This document shows, one piece after another, positions 27,057-39,542 of a DNA stretch of 64,000 nucleotides. A model generated the notes under the pieces. It searched no databases and had not been told where the DNA came from. It saw nothing but the letters and a program-made list of their open reading frames with translations. The stretch covers positions 3,472,001-3,536,000 of the forward strand of contig JAZARR010000171.1 in the NCBI GenBank assembly GCA_037389465.1, in the 5' to 3' direction. Source of the DNA: Baylisascaris procyonis (Eukaryota; Nematoda; Chromadorea; Rhabditida; Ascarididae). Both the position numbers and the translations under genes were made by a program. Positions within the stretch are counted from its first letter, which is position 1; every line of letters begins with the position of its first letter.

Positions 27057-30000
27057 TTCTAACCTATAAATTCGAAATAACGCATCATTATACCATACTG
27101 GCCAATACGGAACAACAAGTCAACGATGCACAACAGTTGGGAAAACGAACTTCAATTAATATTTGTTTTGCATCTAAATGCGATCTTCATATCTACGAAA
27201 TATGCAAGGTTTTATGAGTATGCTTATTATAAGGGCATTTATGAGGCATCATACTCGATAATGAATAGGATACAACAAATGTAAAAGTAATTTAACATAA
27301 GTAATCAGTAGTGGCAAAGTAATATGCATAGAACGATGAGGATAACAAAAGCATCCGATCGAAGAAACGACGTTACTGATACAAAAAAAGAAGAAACATA
27401 TGCCACAATGCATTCCATCATTTGCCCTTAAGCACTTTTTTTTCAATTTCGCGTAGGTGGATACAGAAATAAGGGACAGAGTACGAGGATGAAAACAGTG
27501 AGGGAAAAGGAGGAGGGTTCTAAATAAGAACCGGTAAAGACAGAAGAAGAACCTTAGTCTTTTCGGCAGGATTTAATAGTTGCACTTAAAGGACATTCGT
27601 GCATTAGTAATTAGTAATGTGACCGCTGTAAAGGATCATCAAGTTGTAAATGACTTTGAAGATGAACGTTGCGCCGGAAGCAATTTTCTGGAGAATAATA
27701 TAAATGATAGGAAGTTTTAAAGAATAAAAGGCAAAGAAATTAAGCGAATGGAGACCTTCGATACTTCGAAAAATTCCACGACTGATATGATTCTTTTCTT
27801 TAGAACAAGATTGGGAACAAAAATTTTTGAGGTGCAAAAAAGCCGTTGGGTGCGGCAAATGTCTTACTTTTCTTTAGGGTGGGAGGGAGGAGCGGAGGGG
27901 AGGGGAGATTTGTATAGGTCATGAACGGAGGCAAGAAAGCACATATCGTGCCAGCTCTCCAGGTGCACTTTACCATTTTTTCTGTTAAATTGTTACATCA
28001 ACCAAGAATTCAACTCTTTAGCACATTAAACAAACGAACGAACGCGTATCTTCGTTCATAGAGATTGTGAAAGAACCCTCCGCAATAAATGCTTAGAATT
28101 CATCGAGGATTGCATTAATGACCACTAACAAGTTTCATTACTACAATTAATTTCAGGTTTTAAGGAGGGGAAATAATGTGACGTGGAGATATACTGAAAG
28201 CATACTATATCAAACAGTAGTAATATTACACGCAAATAATACAGGTAAACTGTTAGTAATTATAAAAAAACCATTTCGATTTTCACCAAAGAGGTTTTCT
28301 TGAATTGAAGGATGCATCAAAAATTTATCGGGCGATAAGTTACTACCGAAAACATCGCCTAAAAAATCTGTCAAAGAGTGTGCTAGGGAATGTCCCGCCC
28401 ACTCTGCGTCTGTACCCTTTTTTCGCACTCTCTGTCGTCTAAAGCATTGATGGGATCGACTTGAAAGAATGCTAATCAATTCATCAATGCAAAGGTTTGA
28501 TATTTGAATTCAAATGTGCAACACTATTTCATTAGCCATCTTCCGCATCGCATCCCTCCCCATCCCTCTTCCTTCAATAAGGAATACCTTACCACCCACA
28601 ACGAACCTTGAGGGCATCAAGGCATCAACAAATGGGAAATAAAGACGTGACATTCAAAGCAACAACAGAGACGATAGTCGAAGAAAAATGAGTCTATACC
28701 ACATACCTTGCGCAGCCATTCGGCATTTCGCTATTTGTATACAGTAATCCTCAATTCAAGCCCCCTTTAAACATAAAAATTCACAAGTAGAATGCTAGAG
28801 AAAATTACTGAAAATAAATACCCACAAAAAGCGTGGGCGTTAAAAATCGATTTTGAATGGATCCGAGAATAGATCTAACCAACATTACAAAATCAAACCA
28901 ATTTCATAAAACATTCACGTTTCACCCCAACAAGAATAGGCTGTGCAAATACGAAGTGTGAATGTTTACATCAACTTTGAATACGTGATAAATCGAATTT
29001 GAATTCAAATGCGAAATATGTTGAACTCTTGCAGCGGAATATTTTTCCCTCAAAAACTCGCCTTTGCAAAAATGCGTCTTAAGAACTTATCTAGTTGAGA
29101 AATGAGAAAAAGGAAATGATTGTAAGAGAAAGCGTAAAAAGCTAAAGGAAAAATAGCTTCTCTCTAATATAAACTTTAACAATCTCCGTCACAAACATCA
29201 TGTTCTTTTCGTTGATTTATTTAGCTTTTAACATCACTTAGCTTTAGTATTTAAATAAGACCATAGAAATATTTCAATGCCCCATTTGATTGTCAAGAAT
29301 TCTAATACAAGCACCAAACTGAATCGAAATATATGCAATAAAATTTCTAGTGAAATATTTAAATGCGCTTGAATAAAAAAAATCTTGCCCAATATCTAAA
29401 TCAAAAGTTCCATTTAATCTCTCCACGAAAATATTTGTTTTCGAGAAAAACTATATAAAAATCTCATAAGAATAACCTTCTCAATTCAGTTGCAACGGAT
29501 GTGATAACGCCACTTATTCCTTTGGTCGGAAATTACACCTGAGTGGAATATTTCCCTAATGCGGCTAACAATAAGAAATTCGTTCCCAACATGCTTCTCA
29601 GACAGACAAACCAATATCTGATATGACTTAGGAAGATGGTAGAGGCTTGAAATTTTGGAAATTCCGCAATATCGAATAAAATTTGAAATAAAAAATTGCA
29701 GGACCCATTTCATTCGAGTTTCAATGAAATATCTAAGTTTTCTTTTTCATAAACTATTTTTCACGATGAAACTATTTTCATAAACAACCAAGAATTAATA
29801 CAACAGCAATTCTAAACTAATAAAACAACTATCAATATTTGCATTTTTCTAAACGTTGCGAAATGAGAAAATATACAACGAATAAGTGAGCATAAATAGC
29901 AAGAAAACAAACGAACCGCTCACAAAGCCACAAATAAGGCGAATGAGAGAAGAATCACTACGCGAGAGCGGCAATAGAGTATAGATCAAAACGACTTAGC

Positions 30001-30158
30001 CGCAGATTAAACACTGAAGGAATGCGTGCATTAATGTTATCGGCGGGAAATAGACTAGAGACTCGAAGATTGTGATATTTGAAACTGTGCAGAACATTGT
30101 CTGCACAGCAATATCGTTTCGCGAGCTGAAACTGATCCACACGTCAACTATGAGGGGT

Positions 30159-30315
30159 GGAGAGGAGAGGAGAGGAAAGGGAGGGAGGGAGGTAGGGAGG
30201 TAGGGAGGTAGGTAGGTAGGTAGGGAGGGAGGGAGGGAGGGAGGGAGGGAGGGAGGGAGGGAGGGAGGGAGGGAGGGAGGGAGGGAGGGAGAGAGGGAGA
30301 GGGAGGTAGGGGGGA
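30159..30315. repeat. (GGGA)n/(GGTA)n purine-rich microsatellite
   Basis: About 155 bp of GGGA units with some GGTA and GAGA variants. The plus strand has many GGG runs separated by one A, so G-quadruplex or triplex structure is possible. Open frames on minus (PPSLPPSLPP) are artefacts. Confidence 0.95.
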
Positions 30316-32819
30316 GCAAAATGGGATACTTTTGGCAGCATGATGCGGAACACAATTCTATCGCAAAGGATCAAGTCAAAATCGAGCTTGTAACATCCCA
30401 ATGATTCTAGATTAAAGATCTTCATGCTGCCAACGTAATTAGATTAATACGGACAACGATAAATTTTAGGGGAAAGCAATGCGGGTGGAACATTTCTGGA
30501 CATTCTCTAGCAACCTAATATTAAAAACCAAATAAGCAGACCACATAGGAGTACAGTAATCCAATTGGGTTGACAGCTGGCAATAAAGGAATTTCGATAA
30601 TGCGCAATATATCGATGCTGTAAAACAAAAAGAATACAGCTAGCAATTTGCTGTAAGATGTTCTAAAAACAAGCGTCTCACGTGAATGTCACGTGAATAT
30701 CACGAGTCAAAAGAAGTGATATGAACTCGAAAAGCGCTGATGCAACGAAAATATTCAGAAAAACATCGCAACGGGATATTCTTATGCAATAATTTAGTGG
30801 CAATGATCGCAAACTTAAGTGCGAAGTTCAAACGATGCAGCAAACAGAGATTGTTGCAATACCGCACTAAACTTTTTGATAGACACGTTGGTAGACGTAC
30901 AGACATACACATACAAACACAGAGACAGACACACATACCCGACAAGCTATTCTATATGAGATCGATCCACCTCACCGTTAATGAATGCAGGCTAAAAGTT
31001 AACTAAGTAAACAATTAGGTAAATGATAGATAACGAATCGAGGAAGGTAACGCTTTCTAACAGACGATTCATTGCTGGATGATAGCAAGGTAGGAAGGAA
31101 TATGAATCGTGCAGCTTGCTGACCTTTACATACCAAAAGGATCACAACTTTACTGCTTACAGTTTACAGTTTACAACTACAGCTTAAAGCTTAAAATTGC
31201 AGCTTAATGCTTGCAACTGCCGTTTTATTGCAACTTACAATGAATGATATGAAGCAATGACTGTTTAAAACGGTTAATTTAATGAATAACATAAATAAAC
31301 CGTTAACGATTCGACTCTTATTTTCTTTTACACCTTTTATGGATTCAATAAATTACTATGCAGCTATATTAATGCCCGAATAAGTTTATGCGCACTGTGA
31401 CGCCAGGTGTGATGCAGACTGCAAAGGTGAAATATCTATAATAATATATACCTCCAATAAACGGCACAGGTAAAAATACAGGTATCCCACACCAAATTAA
31501 GTGATACAGGAGGAACATATACAAGGGGTATACCTTATCAGATGGTAGAATTGATAAATAAACAAGATTGTCCATCCCATTAGCCAATACAAACGGGAGA
31601 ATAAACATCGCACATCAGGGAGAAAAAAAGTAGAACAAAAGTCATATTTTCTCTTTATGCTAGCCAATTATATAAAGAAGTCTGGAATGAATGGAACTGC
31701 GATGCGTCGAGTGATGCAAATATAGCTGCAAGGTGAATAACTAGAAGCTTAATATTAAGATGAGAGTATAATAATGCTCAAATTTACATCTAAATAATGG
31801 TGCAAATCGTCGTATATTATTTCCACTTCGAATCTGTCATTTCTTATTTATATATTCAATAATATGAAGAGATGTTGATTTCTTTTCAACAATTTATTTT
31901 TCTACCATTCATTCGCGCTATTACTATCATGAGAAAGTATTATTAGTATACTACGTTAAGAGGTAATAACAGGTTAATTAAAATTATGCAAATTAAATTT
32001 GTGAATAAACTGCAAGGGGAGATCAATCAATAATTACGACTAAGCATTAAACAACATAAAACGTCAAGGAAAAAGAGCGAAAAAAAAAAGAAAAAACACG
32101 AGTATTGGAGTGCAAAAGTGCAAAGAGCAAACGTAACTAGCAATATGTATGTACGGAAATTACACTAACTATTAAAGTGCATAAATATATGGGAAAAACT
32201 ATTCAATTTTATTCAAAAAATAGGCATTTCAATAATAAATTTTCAATACTTCATCGAGATATAAATTTCTTAGCTAGGAGACCTTTATTTATTTTTATAA
32301 TACACTTAAAGAACAGATCGTTTCAACAAAATCACTCATTTAGGTGATGTGAATATATTTGACTATTTGAAGTCTAGAATTCATAGTACCATAAATGAAA
32401 TAAATTTCATTAAAATAACTGAATATTGATGCATATCCCTCAACTAGAAAAAACATTTTATCGGACTGAACGCTTCATTGATATTGAGTTTCATCCACCG
32501 ATTTAGAACACAAATCTGCTCGTCCCAAAATATGCAAATTTTTAGCTTCCACTATAAAACCTCTAAAGGCATAAGTGAGGGAGGCAAAAGCTTATGAATG
32601 ATTGAATCCTCAATCACTAAAAAGAAACTTTTGAACGCCAAAAAAATATTCATAAAAAATGCTGAGACGTTAAATTCAAAAATTAAAATATGCAGATTTT
32701 TTCGCACAATATTATTACCGCACAACAAATTCGACATCTCAATCGATGCTCATCTATCTTGTTTTACCCTACCGAAAGAATTAATCATTCGTTTCAGCGT
32801 TAATGTAATAATTTCTAAG

Positions 32820-32891
32820 TTATGCAAATATTTCAATTTATGCAAATATTTCAATTTATGCAAATATTTCAATTTATGCAAATATTTCAAC
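32820..32891. repeat. 18-bp tandem repeat, four copies, each with an ATGCAAAT octamer
   Basis: Four head-to-tail units of TTATGCAAATATTTCAAT, the last differing in one base. Each carries the ATGCAAAT octamer, the classic POU-domain binding site. Confidence 0.93.
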
Positions 32892-33161
32892 GCCCAAAAA
32901 AAAAGCACTCGCATGAAATTCGAAACAAGAGATTAAAAAAATAAGCTTGAAATGAATAGAAAACTTTTTTAACGTTAGAAATGAAATACGTGAAAAATAT
33001 CGCTTGCAAATAGCAATTAAGATTTTTGCGAATCAACTAGCAGAGCAGCTTAAATTTATTTATAACGGAGAGGAAATTAACTATTAGACAACAGATGGCT
33101 ACCTTCACAATAGCCAAACGCATTCATATTAAAATATTTTTGGAACGGAAACACTCCTCAC

Positions 33162-33211
33162 TATGCATCCGATTCAATTCCATCAATATGCATCCGGTTC
33201 AATTCCATCAA
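33162..33211. repeat. 25-bp tandem duplication
   Basis: Copies 33162-33186 and 33187-33211 (TATGCATCCGATTCAATTCC...) differ at one base. Confidence 0.9.
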
Positions 33212-34079
33212 CTATAGGGAGATGAGGAGGACGGGGAAGGATAGAAGAATATAAAGGGATCAACGAATTAATAAATCATCATATAACTAAAACTGTCACT
33301 TGAAAAGAGTGGATGATGGCAGTAAACGCGGAAAGGAGCACTGACAAATGCGCCGATCGAGAAGTCAATAGCAGATTTTATTTATTTATTTTTTTTGAGC
33401 TGCATTGTGCTAATTGTTGTTGGGGATTTGAAGCATTTCTTTGAGCTTCATCGGTGGTCGATGAGAATGGATGCCACGTAAAAAGACGGCTGTCAATTAA
33501 ACCGAAAACATCGAAACAACATCGAACAGTGACGGTAAAGCCATACAACATATTGTAAACGTATAACGGCAAGATGAGTGAGCGAAGATTCTGTCAATTT
33601 ATTGCAATGCAATTTGGGCTTCAATGCTGAAAGCCCATAAGTGAAAGAGGAGATTCCAAATGCAAACGTTTTTTTTTTAGTATGAAGTAAGAGAAGCACT
33701 TTAAGCTGAAGAATCCATTGAGCACATTAGAAAATTAAAAAAAAAAAAGAAAGAATTTTGCACTATAGAAACGACGAAACATCCTTTAAACACATAAACT
33801 ATAAAAATAAGAGTTTAATAGAAATAACGATAAGTAAAAACTTTTACTAAAATTTTTATCAAAAGATTGCCTCAATTTTAGTTTATTTCAAATTCAATAC
33901 TTATTACCGGTGTATTTCAAAATTCAACAGTAATATTTTGAATGAGACGACTTTTTAAAGCAATACTGAACTGATATAAGAGTCATAACCATATACCCTA
34001 AATGACGTCACATTTCAGCTTTATTTATTTCTAAACGATCGTAAGTATTTAGGCTTCATTAACCTTGATAAGGCGGAAC

Positions 34080-34830
34080 ACATCAACCACGTTTGCAATT
34101 AATCAACAAAAAAACTATTCGATGCAAAAGGTCGGACACGAATCAATCGGTGATAAATTCGCACTGCACAACACACAATCCTATGGGTCATCTAGGCTCC
34201 TAAAAGAATGCCACCAACTGCAGCCAATTATGACTGCGGTAAACTTTCCGCAACGTTATGCCGTCGGGCGGTAGAATTGCGGCAGCGTTCACAATTATCA
34301 CACAAATAGCGGCAATGCGCGTAACGATGCACGAAGTTCACCGACTCATATTTGAACAAGAAGAAATGAGTTTTTCGATTGTGATGCAAGCGCGCTCAAA
34401 TTGCTACCGCTGCGTATGCCGATGAACGGGCGCTACATCGATAACCGCTCATTGACCGCAACGGAATGCGTCACATATTTCGACGATTCGATCCGCGTTT
34501 GTTGAGCACAGCCACACAGCCGCACAGCCACACAGTCACACAGCCGCACGGCCTCCATTCGATTGTGAGGTTTTCTCTCTATGTAAGAATATGTGAGAGC
34601 ACAAGGCGACATCATAAGGGAAAGCAAGCAAACGGCAGCGCAACGCAACACTCAACACTATTGCGCGCCATTGGGAACGTACGCCGCCCCCCCTCAACGG
34701 GTATTGCCCACACTGCGAGTGTGTGCGCCTTTAAGATCAATACACCAACTATTCTGCTCTACTTCGCTATTCACAGAGAGAAAGAGAGAGACAGAGACAC
34801 AAACAGAGAGAGAGAGAGTGGTTTGCGCTT
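34080..34830. other. CpG- and GC-rich segment with CACAGCC and GA repeats
   Basis: This segment stands out from the AT-rich intergenic DNA by many CpG dinucleotides (34240-34560), imperfect CACAGCCG/CACACAG repeats at 34507-34551 and GAGA/ACAGAGA repeats at 34782-34820. Open frames here match no known family. A promoter, enhancer or first non-coding exon is possible. Confidence 0.4.
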
Positions 34831-37800
34831 CCTTCGTGGTGGTACTCTTACATGTCTCTTAGTGTGATATTATTCACGATATTTGCTGTCTTTCTCCCTC
34901 TCAATTCGATATACTCTCTCATTAGGCAATCGTATACGTGTTTGCGTGTTTGCAGCGCAATGGGAAATACTGCAGTATGGCAGTTCTCAAAGGTTGTTTC
35001 CGTCACCATAAGGTTGTTCGGTAGGGTGCTACGAGTAGGCCGATCCTTGAAAAAGGGATTACTCGATTCAACTGTTTAATACGATTTTCTAAGATTTTTT
35101 ATTAAACGGAAAATAAAGGTCAAAGTGACTCTTGCAAAACTGTGTATTATTAGCAGGTATTGACGATCGATATAACCCACTAAAATAAGCCTGAAATGAG
35201 AAAAAGAAACGAGAGGTGCCAAAGAATGTGGCGGCATCCGGACTTCGGTCATCTATTTTGAACCTGAACTCTTGCCCAATAAGCTATTGCATCATCACTA
35301 CGCCAGTTTAATTCTTGCCTCATATCAAGCATTAAACATCACTACTGCTTGATCATATCTTGCAAAAAATATACGTAATAATCTAACCACTGTCTTAAAT
35401 TGTCACCGTTTCCGGCATCGCTCGATCTGAATTAAAACGACGTACAGTGGAAGAAACACTTAATTATGAAGCGCAACGTTGTATATCATATTCGCTTAAA
35501 TGAAAACCCAAAGACCTCAATTTTCTATGGTACCATAATAGGGGTTTCCAGTCAGTGAAGAGGGGACATCCTATATGTTTCACGACCTTGCTTCTCTCAT
35601 ATTACTGCCTATTTGGACATAAATTCCACCTTATGTGTGTTATGGTCTTGGTGCTATATTTTGTTTTGTGCGATGTCCAGTTCGATCAAATGTATGGACG
35701 TCTCTACGGTTTAAACTTCATCAGAGGTTATTGTTCAAAGGAGGGGTTGTATTCAAAGAGGCACGGTATTTTGGTTTCTGCGAAGCATTATTCCATCAAA
35801 CGCTCATTTTCACTGCGGACTTTTTGATTTAGCTCTCAGTAATTAAAGGTATCGTCATTAACAAAGACTGCAATTATGGAGTTGGAATGCGCCTAGGATC
35901 GTCTCCCTTACTCAATTCTCTTCTTTATTGACAACTTCATTAATGAGTTATTCGCTTCCAAAGGCAACATAGGACACGTGTATGCAAATCTCCGAACAGT
36001 TTTGATCATATGCACGAAATGCAACCTTGGCTGCCGATTTACATAAATATTTTTCTTTAAAAAAACATTTTTTGTGCATTTGTTTCTTTTTTTTTTTGAG
36101 GATTTGCATGCCGTCGGTATAAACGGCAAAATTACAAAGAGCCCCACGTGGTACCAGAATTTCCGGTTGACTTCGCAATGTTTCAACTCGGTGGCTTTAT
36201 TAATAAAACGACGGTATATAGATCAAGTGAATTTTTAGTGAGTTTATAAATGATAGTTTAAGAGCGTTTGCATTCATCTTCGCTAGGTGATGTTGCGTAG
36301 ATCGCAGACTATGCGCAGCTAGGAAAGCTCATGCTGTATTGCAGCCTATGCTGATCATATGAGAGCAATAAAGAAATATCCTTGCCAAGTACATATGACA
36401 ACCATGACTTCCGTCCACTTCTAATATAACAATATAACCACCTAGATAAAAATTTGCAGCATGAAACTAGTTTTATTGAGACACGAATGGCGTATCTAGA
36501 TGGCTTTCGATCGTGCACATTGCGGGTGTGTTCTTTGTATAGATTAAAAAGGGAAACGGCAGGGGAAGGGGTTTGGGGTGGGCATGATGGGAAAGGTGCG
36601 GAATAAAAGTGGATTTTTTCTTCATCGAGTTTATACCATCTCAGTTAGCGCATCTGCAGCTATCTATTCAGTTTATTTTACAACTGATTATCAATGTGCT
36701 ATGAATATTCTCAGCGATAATTTCAACAATGACATACCCACTGAGGATGATTAAAGGAAAACTATAATTATAATGTTTTTATGCGTATTATGCGATATTA
36801 ATCTCATCTTTCAATTGAAACTTTTAAGTCAATAGTTAGATATTTGAAATATATAATTCGATTAATTATATTCTCATCTATAATAAATCATTTTTTTTAA
36901 TGGAATAAATTTTAGAAAACAAAAGCAATGAGATGATAATAGGAATTTTCCCTCTTTATTTTCATATATAATTTCTTATAGTTTTTCGAAAAGATTACTT
37001 TCATTTTAATCTCATATATTTGTTCAAAAATTTACAAATTCGGTCATTAATGATTCGATCCTTCGATCAAATTTCTTAGCAGAATAAGTCCCTGATGGCA
37101 ATCATACGTCAATATAGATTTTTGAATAATTTTTACGCAACGTCACAAATAAAAAGTGAAACGTCCTTCGATGTGTGCTGCATTCGACGAGTCATTTTTA
37201 TGGCCTATTCGCACGTCTATGATTGTGCACAAAATGCACATCGAATTCATACCCAGCAGGTGGGCATCGAAATTGAGTTCACATCGTATAATCTCTTTTA
37301 GAACGTTAAATGACTATTATTTCGTAGTTGAAATTTCAATTCGAAAATCTTATAATTTCCAACAGTAGTTCCCAGGAACAATAGTTCCTGGATTTTAAAG
37401 ATTAGCTGGGAAGAGATTCGTTTATTCGCTTCTTGAATTTTTTTAGGAAGGGAAGAGATAAGATTCACGGGAAAGTGAGCAGTCTTTTGAGAGTAAAAAG
37501 GTTGTATTTTCGAGAGTATATATTGTACAGAAAAGATATTGGAGATAATTTTTTCATTGTTACGGTAAAACCGTAAATATTCACTTAATACAGTTTCATT
37601 AGCCAAATTCAACAAATAAGAGAGCACCATTATTCCATTGAATCCAGCTCGCATAATTAAATAAGAAAACAACAGCTTAATCCATAAACAAAATTTCTTT
37701 GTTATATAGCACTGCTGTTCTTACAAAAGTTATTCATTCGTAAGGCAACATATTACGTTCGATAATAACGTTCAATTATAGTCTTCAGCTGGGGCCTCAA

Positions 37801-39400
37801 GAGCAAATTTGGAAATAAAAAATCCACGGGAAGAGGGGAACAGACCTAACGACTTCGATCTGCCGCCAAACATCAACGGTTTCGATACTGCCAGCAGATT
37901 ACACTTTCATTGGCTACCAATATAAATACTTACTATAACATCCTCTCAGGTGGAAAATGCCTCTAAACGGTCCTCCCAGTGACAATGAGCCAGGTATGTA
38001 CAGTAAGATTTGAATTAAAGCGACTCCCTTCTCCTCCACAAGTAGAAAGCACATATCGCGTATTCCTAGCCGAAGCTCCCCAGTTGAGAAGGTAAAGGAG
38101 GGTAGCTGCAAATCGCACAGCTTTAATTGAATAACTGAGGTAGTGAAGCAGTTATTTTTTTCTGCGCCTTTTCATTCGGCTACTTCTGTTTCTAGAAACT
38201 CTCTAGTAAGCTAAAATTTCAATGTCGCAACATTATTTGTGACATTTGGCAATAAGCCAAATATGGATTTTGAACTCAATCAAAGAATCTTCACAACAAA
38301 GTGATGGCCAACGGATTAAATAATCTCAACTGAGTGACAAACAAATCACCCCAAAAAATTAATAACACGCATGCTTCAGCGAAAATAGTGCTCCCCAAAA
38401 TTTTTGGAAGATTCGTGGTGGTCGTTTTCTTTGAATGGTAGTAACTAGGTTAAACCAACATCCCTCCCCACCCCACCCCCCCCAACCTAATATCAACTGT
38501 GGAAAATCATAAAGCACTAACGCAGTCATTTTCGTTTGGACAATTATTACTGCATAATTTCAGAAAATTCTTAAATCACAGCGGAAATCCGGACGCTAAT
38601 TCAGCTTCAGTTGAACCTCGATCGCAATTTTTTCTTACTTTTCAAACATCAAATGGTGTCGAATTTCGAATATTCAAACGCTTTTTTAAATTCATTGGTT
38701 GGACTGGTAAAGAAAAAACGAATGACCGCTTAGATGAGTTACAATGAAATATGCAAATCAATTAGTGCAGAGGTTTTCGTTCGTTGACTGACCTTCATTG
38801 ATGCAAAATGCAATTATTGTGTTTAGCTTTTGCAAATCGCATTTGCAAACCGCATTACTAAGATGTCGTGTCTGGACGCACATCTTTGCGATTGTTTGCC
38901 TCACTAGTTTCAACTGGGAAATCATTGAAGCGAAAGTCACGGAAGTCGATGCGTACAATGTAAACCACAGAGAGATCTCAACGTTTAAGTTGATGCATCA
39001 GGTTTGAAAGATGTTATAAGTAATTAAATGTACCCGAAATTTTGCACGCATTTTCAGCTCGTCAGATTTTTATTCTATGTTAGTCCAGCCGCAAAAACCT
39101 CTTTTTTTGCAAAAGGTTTGAACCAGAGGCCGAACCGTTTAAATCATAGATACATTATTGCATATCCTTTATTATTTGGTAATAATCTGCATTGTATCAC
39201 CTCCTTTGGTAAATTTTTCGAACGGTTTTTTTTTTCAGCATCGAAGACAGCCATCGATTGATTGATTTCCGATCAACTATACGAATTTAGGAAATGAGCG
39301 ATCGGTTGGTTGGATTGATTTAATACTTATGCAGTTAACCATGGAATATATACACAACAACAATCACTGAATATGTTAATTGCTTAAAAACGATAATATT

Positions 39401-39439
39401 TATGCAAATATGCAAATATGCAAAAATATGCAAATATGC
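39401..39439. repeat. ATGCAAAT octamer cluster
   Basis: Three overlapping-series copies of ATGCAAAT plus one variant (ATGCAAAA) within 39 bp, just past the methionine synthase stop. Confidence 0.85.
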
Positions 39440-39542
39440 GAAAACAATTCCCCCTATACATAACAAATGCAATAACAACCTATAAAAGTGAAACAAGAAT
39501 AAACACATACAATTAATTCATCACTCCTATAATTTACAGTGA

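Larger units (their letters stand above)
27057..39542. other. Long intergenic region between ARID2 and methionine synthase
   Basis: About 12.5 kb without a recognisable gene on either strand. Contents noted: a (GGGA)n tract at 30159-30315, a 25-bp duplication at 33162-33211, four copies of an 18-bp repeat at 32820-32891, a CpG- and GA-rich segment at about 34080-34830, and an octamer cluster at 39401-39439. The longest open frames (for example minus 37654-37298, 118 codons) are of a length expected by chance here and match nothing I know. ARID2 upstream exons or regulatory DNA may lie in the left part. Confidence 0.5.

Noticed and set aside
30000..30425. Pro/Ser/Leu-rich open frames (PPSLPPSLPP)
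   Set aside because: Produced by the GGGA repeat on the opposite strand.
37298..37654. 118-codon minus-strand open frame in the intergenic region
   Set aside because: Length is near chance level for this composition and number of frames, with no recognisable family.
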